Of a stretch of 5,474 bases of DNA, positions 4,910-5,474 are shown piece after piece. Every line of letters starts with the position of its first letter. The stretch's first letter is position 1. A program made the translations under genes and the position numbers. A model generated the notes under the pieces. The model was not told the origin of the DNA, ran no database searches, and was given only the letters and a program-made list of their open reading frames with translations. Source of the stretch: Deltaproteobacteria bacterium (lineage in GTDB: Bacteria > Desulfobacterota > Syntrophia > Syntrophales > UBA2210); NCBI GenBank assembly GCA_016934695.1, contig JAFGSH010000187.1, positions 1 to 5,474 on the forward strand. The letters are read 5' to 3'.

Positions 4910-5474
4910 TGGTGAGAAACATGATCCACAGGTCCATGAGCCAGGTGGAATGCTTGACATAGTACAGATCGTACTGGAGCTTCTCTTTACTGGCATCCAT
5001 GCTGTCGCCGTAGGAGTAATTGACCTGAGCCCAGCCGGTCAGGCCGGGACGAACTGAGTGACGGAGGTTGTAATAGGGTATTGATTGTTCCATCTCCTTG
5101 ACAAAGACGGGGCGCTCCGGTCTGGGGCCGACCATGTCCATATCCCCTTTGAATATGTTGATGAACTGAGGTACTTCGTCCAGCCTGAGTTTACGGATCA
5201 CCCTCCCGACACGTGTAATGCGGGGATCATCCTCTTGAGCAAATGTCGGCCCGCTTGCTCTCTCGGCACCGGCGATCATGGACCTGAATTTGAGGAGGCG
5301 GAAGACCTTCCCGTTGAAGCCGACTCGCTCCTGCCTGTAGAAGACCGGACCGGGAGATTCCAGCTTGATCAAGAGGGCGATGAGCAGGAGGAGCGGCGAG
5401 AGGATGGTCAGGAGACAGAACGATACGATCATCCCCTGTGTGTGCTTGATCGTTCGATGGATGGGGGTCTGGCA
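4878..5474 (-). CDS. Polyprenyl-phosphate sugar transferase, exopolysaccharide type (5' end outside window)
   Basis: This enzyme family transfers a sugar-1-phosphate from a nucleotide sugar to undecaprenyl phosphate at the inner membrane, starting an exopolysaccharide, capsule or O-antigen repeat unit. The visible 198 residues begin at the window edge with no start needed: all 14 codons before ATG 5430-5432 are open and include the usual basic stretch (HRTIKHTQG). A hydrophobic segment (residues about 15-36) is followed by SPGPVFYRQERVG (40-52), LLKFRSM (60-66), LDEVPQ (98-103, the conserved Asp-Glu pair), GDMDMVGPRPE (110-120), RPGLTGWAQVNYSYG (142-156) and KLQYDLYYVK (165-174). The end, KEVLFARGR, resembles the EpsB-like sugar transferases found with PEP-CTERM/exosortase loci; this subtype is an inference. 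Longer relatives carry several membrane helices and a CoA-binding-like domain before this part. It converges on folC and overlaps its 3' end by 32 bases. It likely marks the end of an exopolysaccharide locus lying to the right. Confidence 0.9.
   Translation of the reverse strand, partial: CQTPIHRTIKHTQGMIVSFCLLTILSPLLLLIALLIKLESPGPVFYRQERVGFNGKVFRLLKFRSMIAGAERASGPTFAQEDDPRITRVGRVIRKLRLDEVPQFINIFKGDMDMVGPRPERPVFVKEMEQSIPYYNLRHSVRPGLTGWAQVNYSYGDSMDASKEKLQYDLYYVKHSTWLMDLWIMFLTIKEVLFARGR

Noticed and set aside
4878..5432. Minus-strand sugar transferase as a complete 184-residue gene starting at ATG 5432
   Set aside because: The frame stays open to the window edge, and the residues just before this Met (a basic stretch leading into the hydrophobic helix) fit the family. 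The methionine is probably internal to a longer protein.

Overview
This window looks like bacterial chromosome from a Gram-negative, deltaproteobacterial-type (Desulfobacterota-like) organism. That placement is an inference from three things: the gene order rpmJ-rpsM-rpsK-rpsD-rpoA-rplQ, strong GGAGG ribosome binding sites with frequent GTG/TTG starts, and a downstream folC plus an exopolysaccharide-type sugar transferase. No marker in the window fixes the genus. Base composition looks fairly even and moderately GC-rich, with no sign of recent foreign DNA.

Positions 1-3035 hold the end of the ribosomal 'alpha' operon on the + strand. It contains the last ten codons of rpmJ (L36), then rpsM (S13, GTG start), rpsK (S11), rpsD (S4, TTG start, zinc-binding form), rpoA (RNA polymerase alpha) and rplQ (L17). 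It ends at a strong intrinsic terminator at 3005-3035. Gaps between genes are short (about 20-50 bases) and each gene has its own Shine-Dalgarno. The rpsM-rpsK gap also carries a stable-looking hairpin just before the rpsK ribosome binding site.

Positions 3036-3515 hold a small separate transcription unit. A near-consensus sigma-70 promoter (TTGATT, 16 bases, TATAAT) drives an 86-residue protein that consists of a stand-alone translation-GTPase domain 2 (EF-Tu domain 2-like beta barrel) with no GTPase domain. A very strong intrinsic terminator follows at 3467-3504.

From 3527 to 4909 lies folC, the bifunctional folylpolyglutamate/dihydrofolate synthase. All its signature motifs are present, but it has a C-terminal tail of about 50 residues that does not look like the family. 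Four tandem copies of a 7-base repeat (GGRGTMA) lie inside the tail-coding DNA. The tail runs on until it overlaps the 3' end of a convergent minus-strand gene by 32 bases. That gene (4878 to beyond the right edge) encodes the C-terminal catalytic part of a polyprenyl-phosphate sugar transferase of the WcaJ/EpsB type, probably the edge of an exopolysaccharide locus.

Most of the window is core housekeeping sequence. The points most worth a second look are the orphan EF-Tu domain-2 protein, the repeat-bearing tail of FolC, the terminator lying immediately upstream of folC with no obvious promoter after it, and the intergenic RNA structures within the alpha operon.
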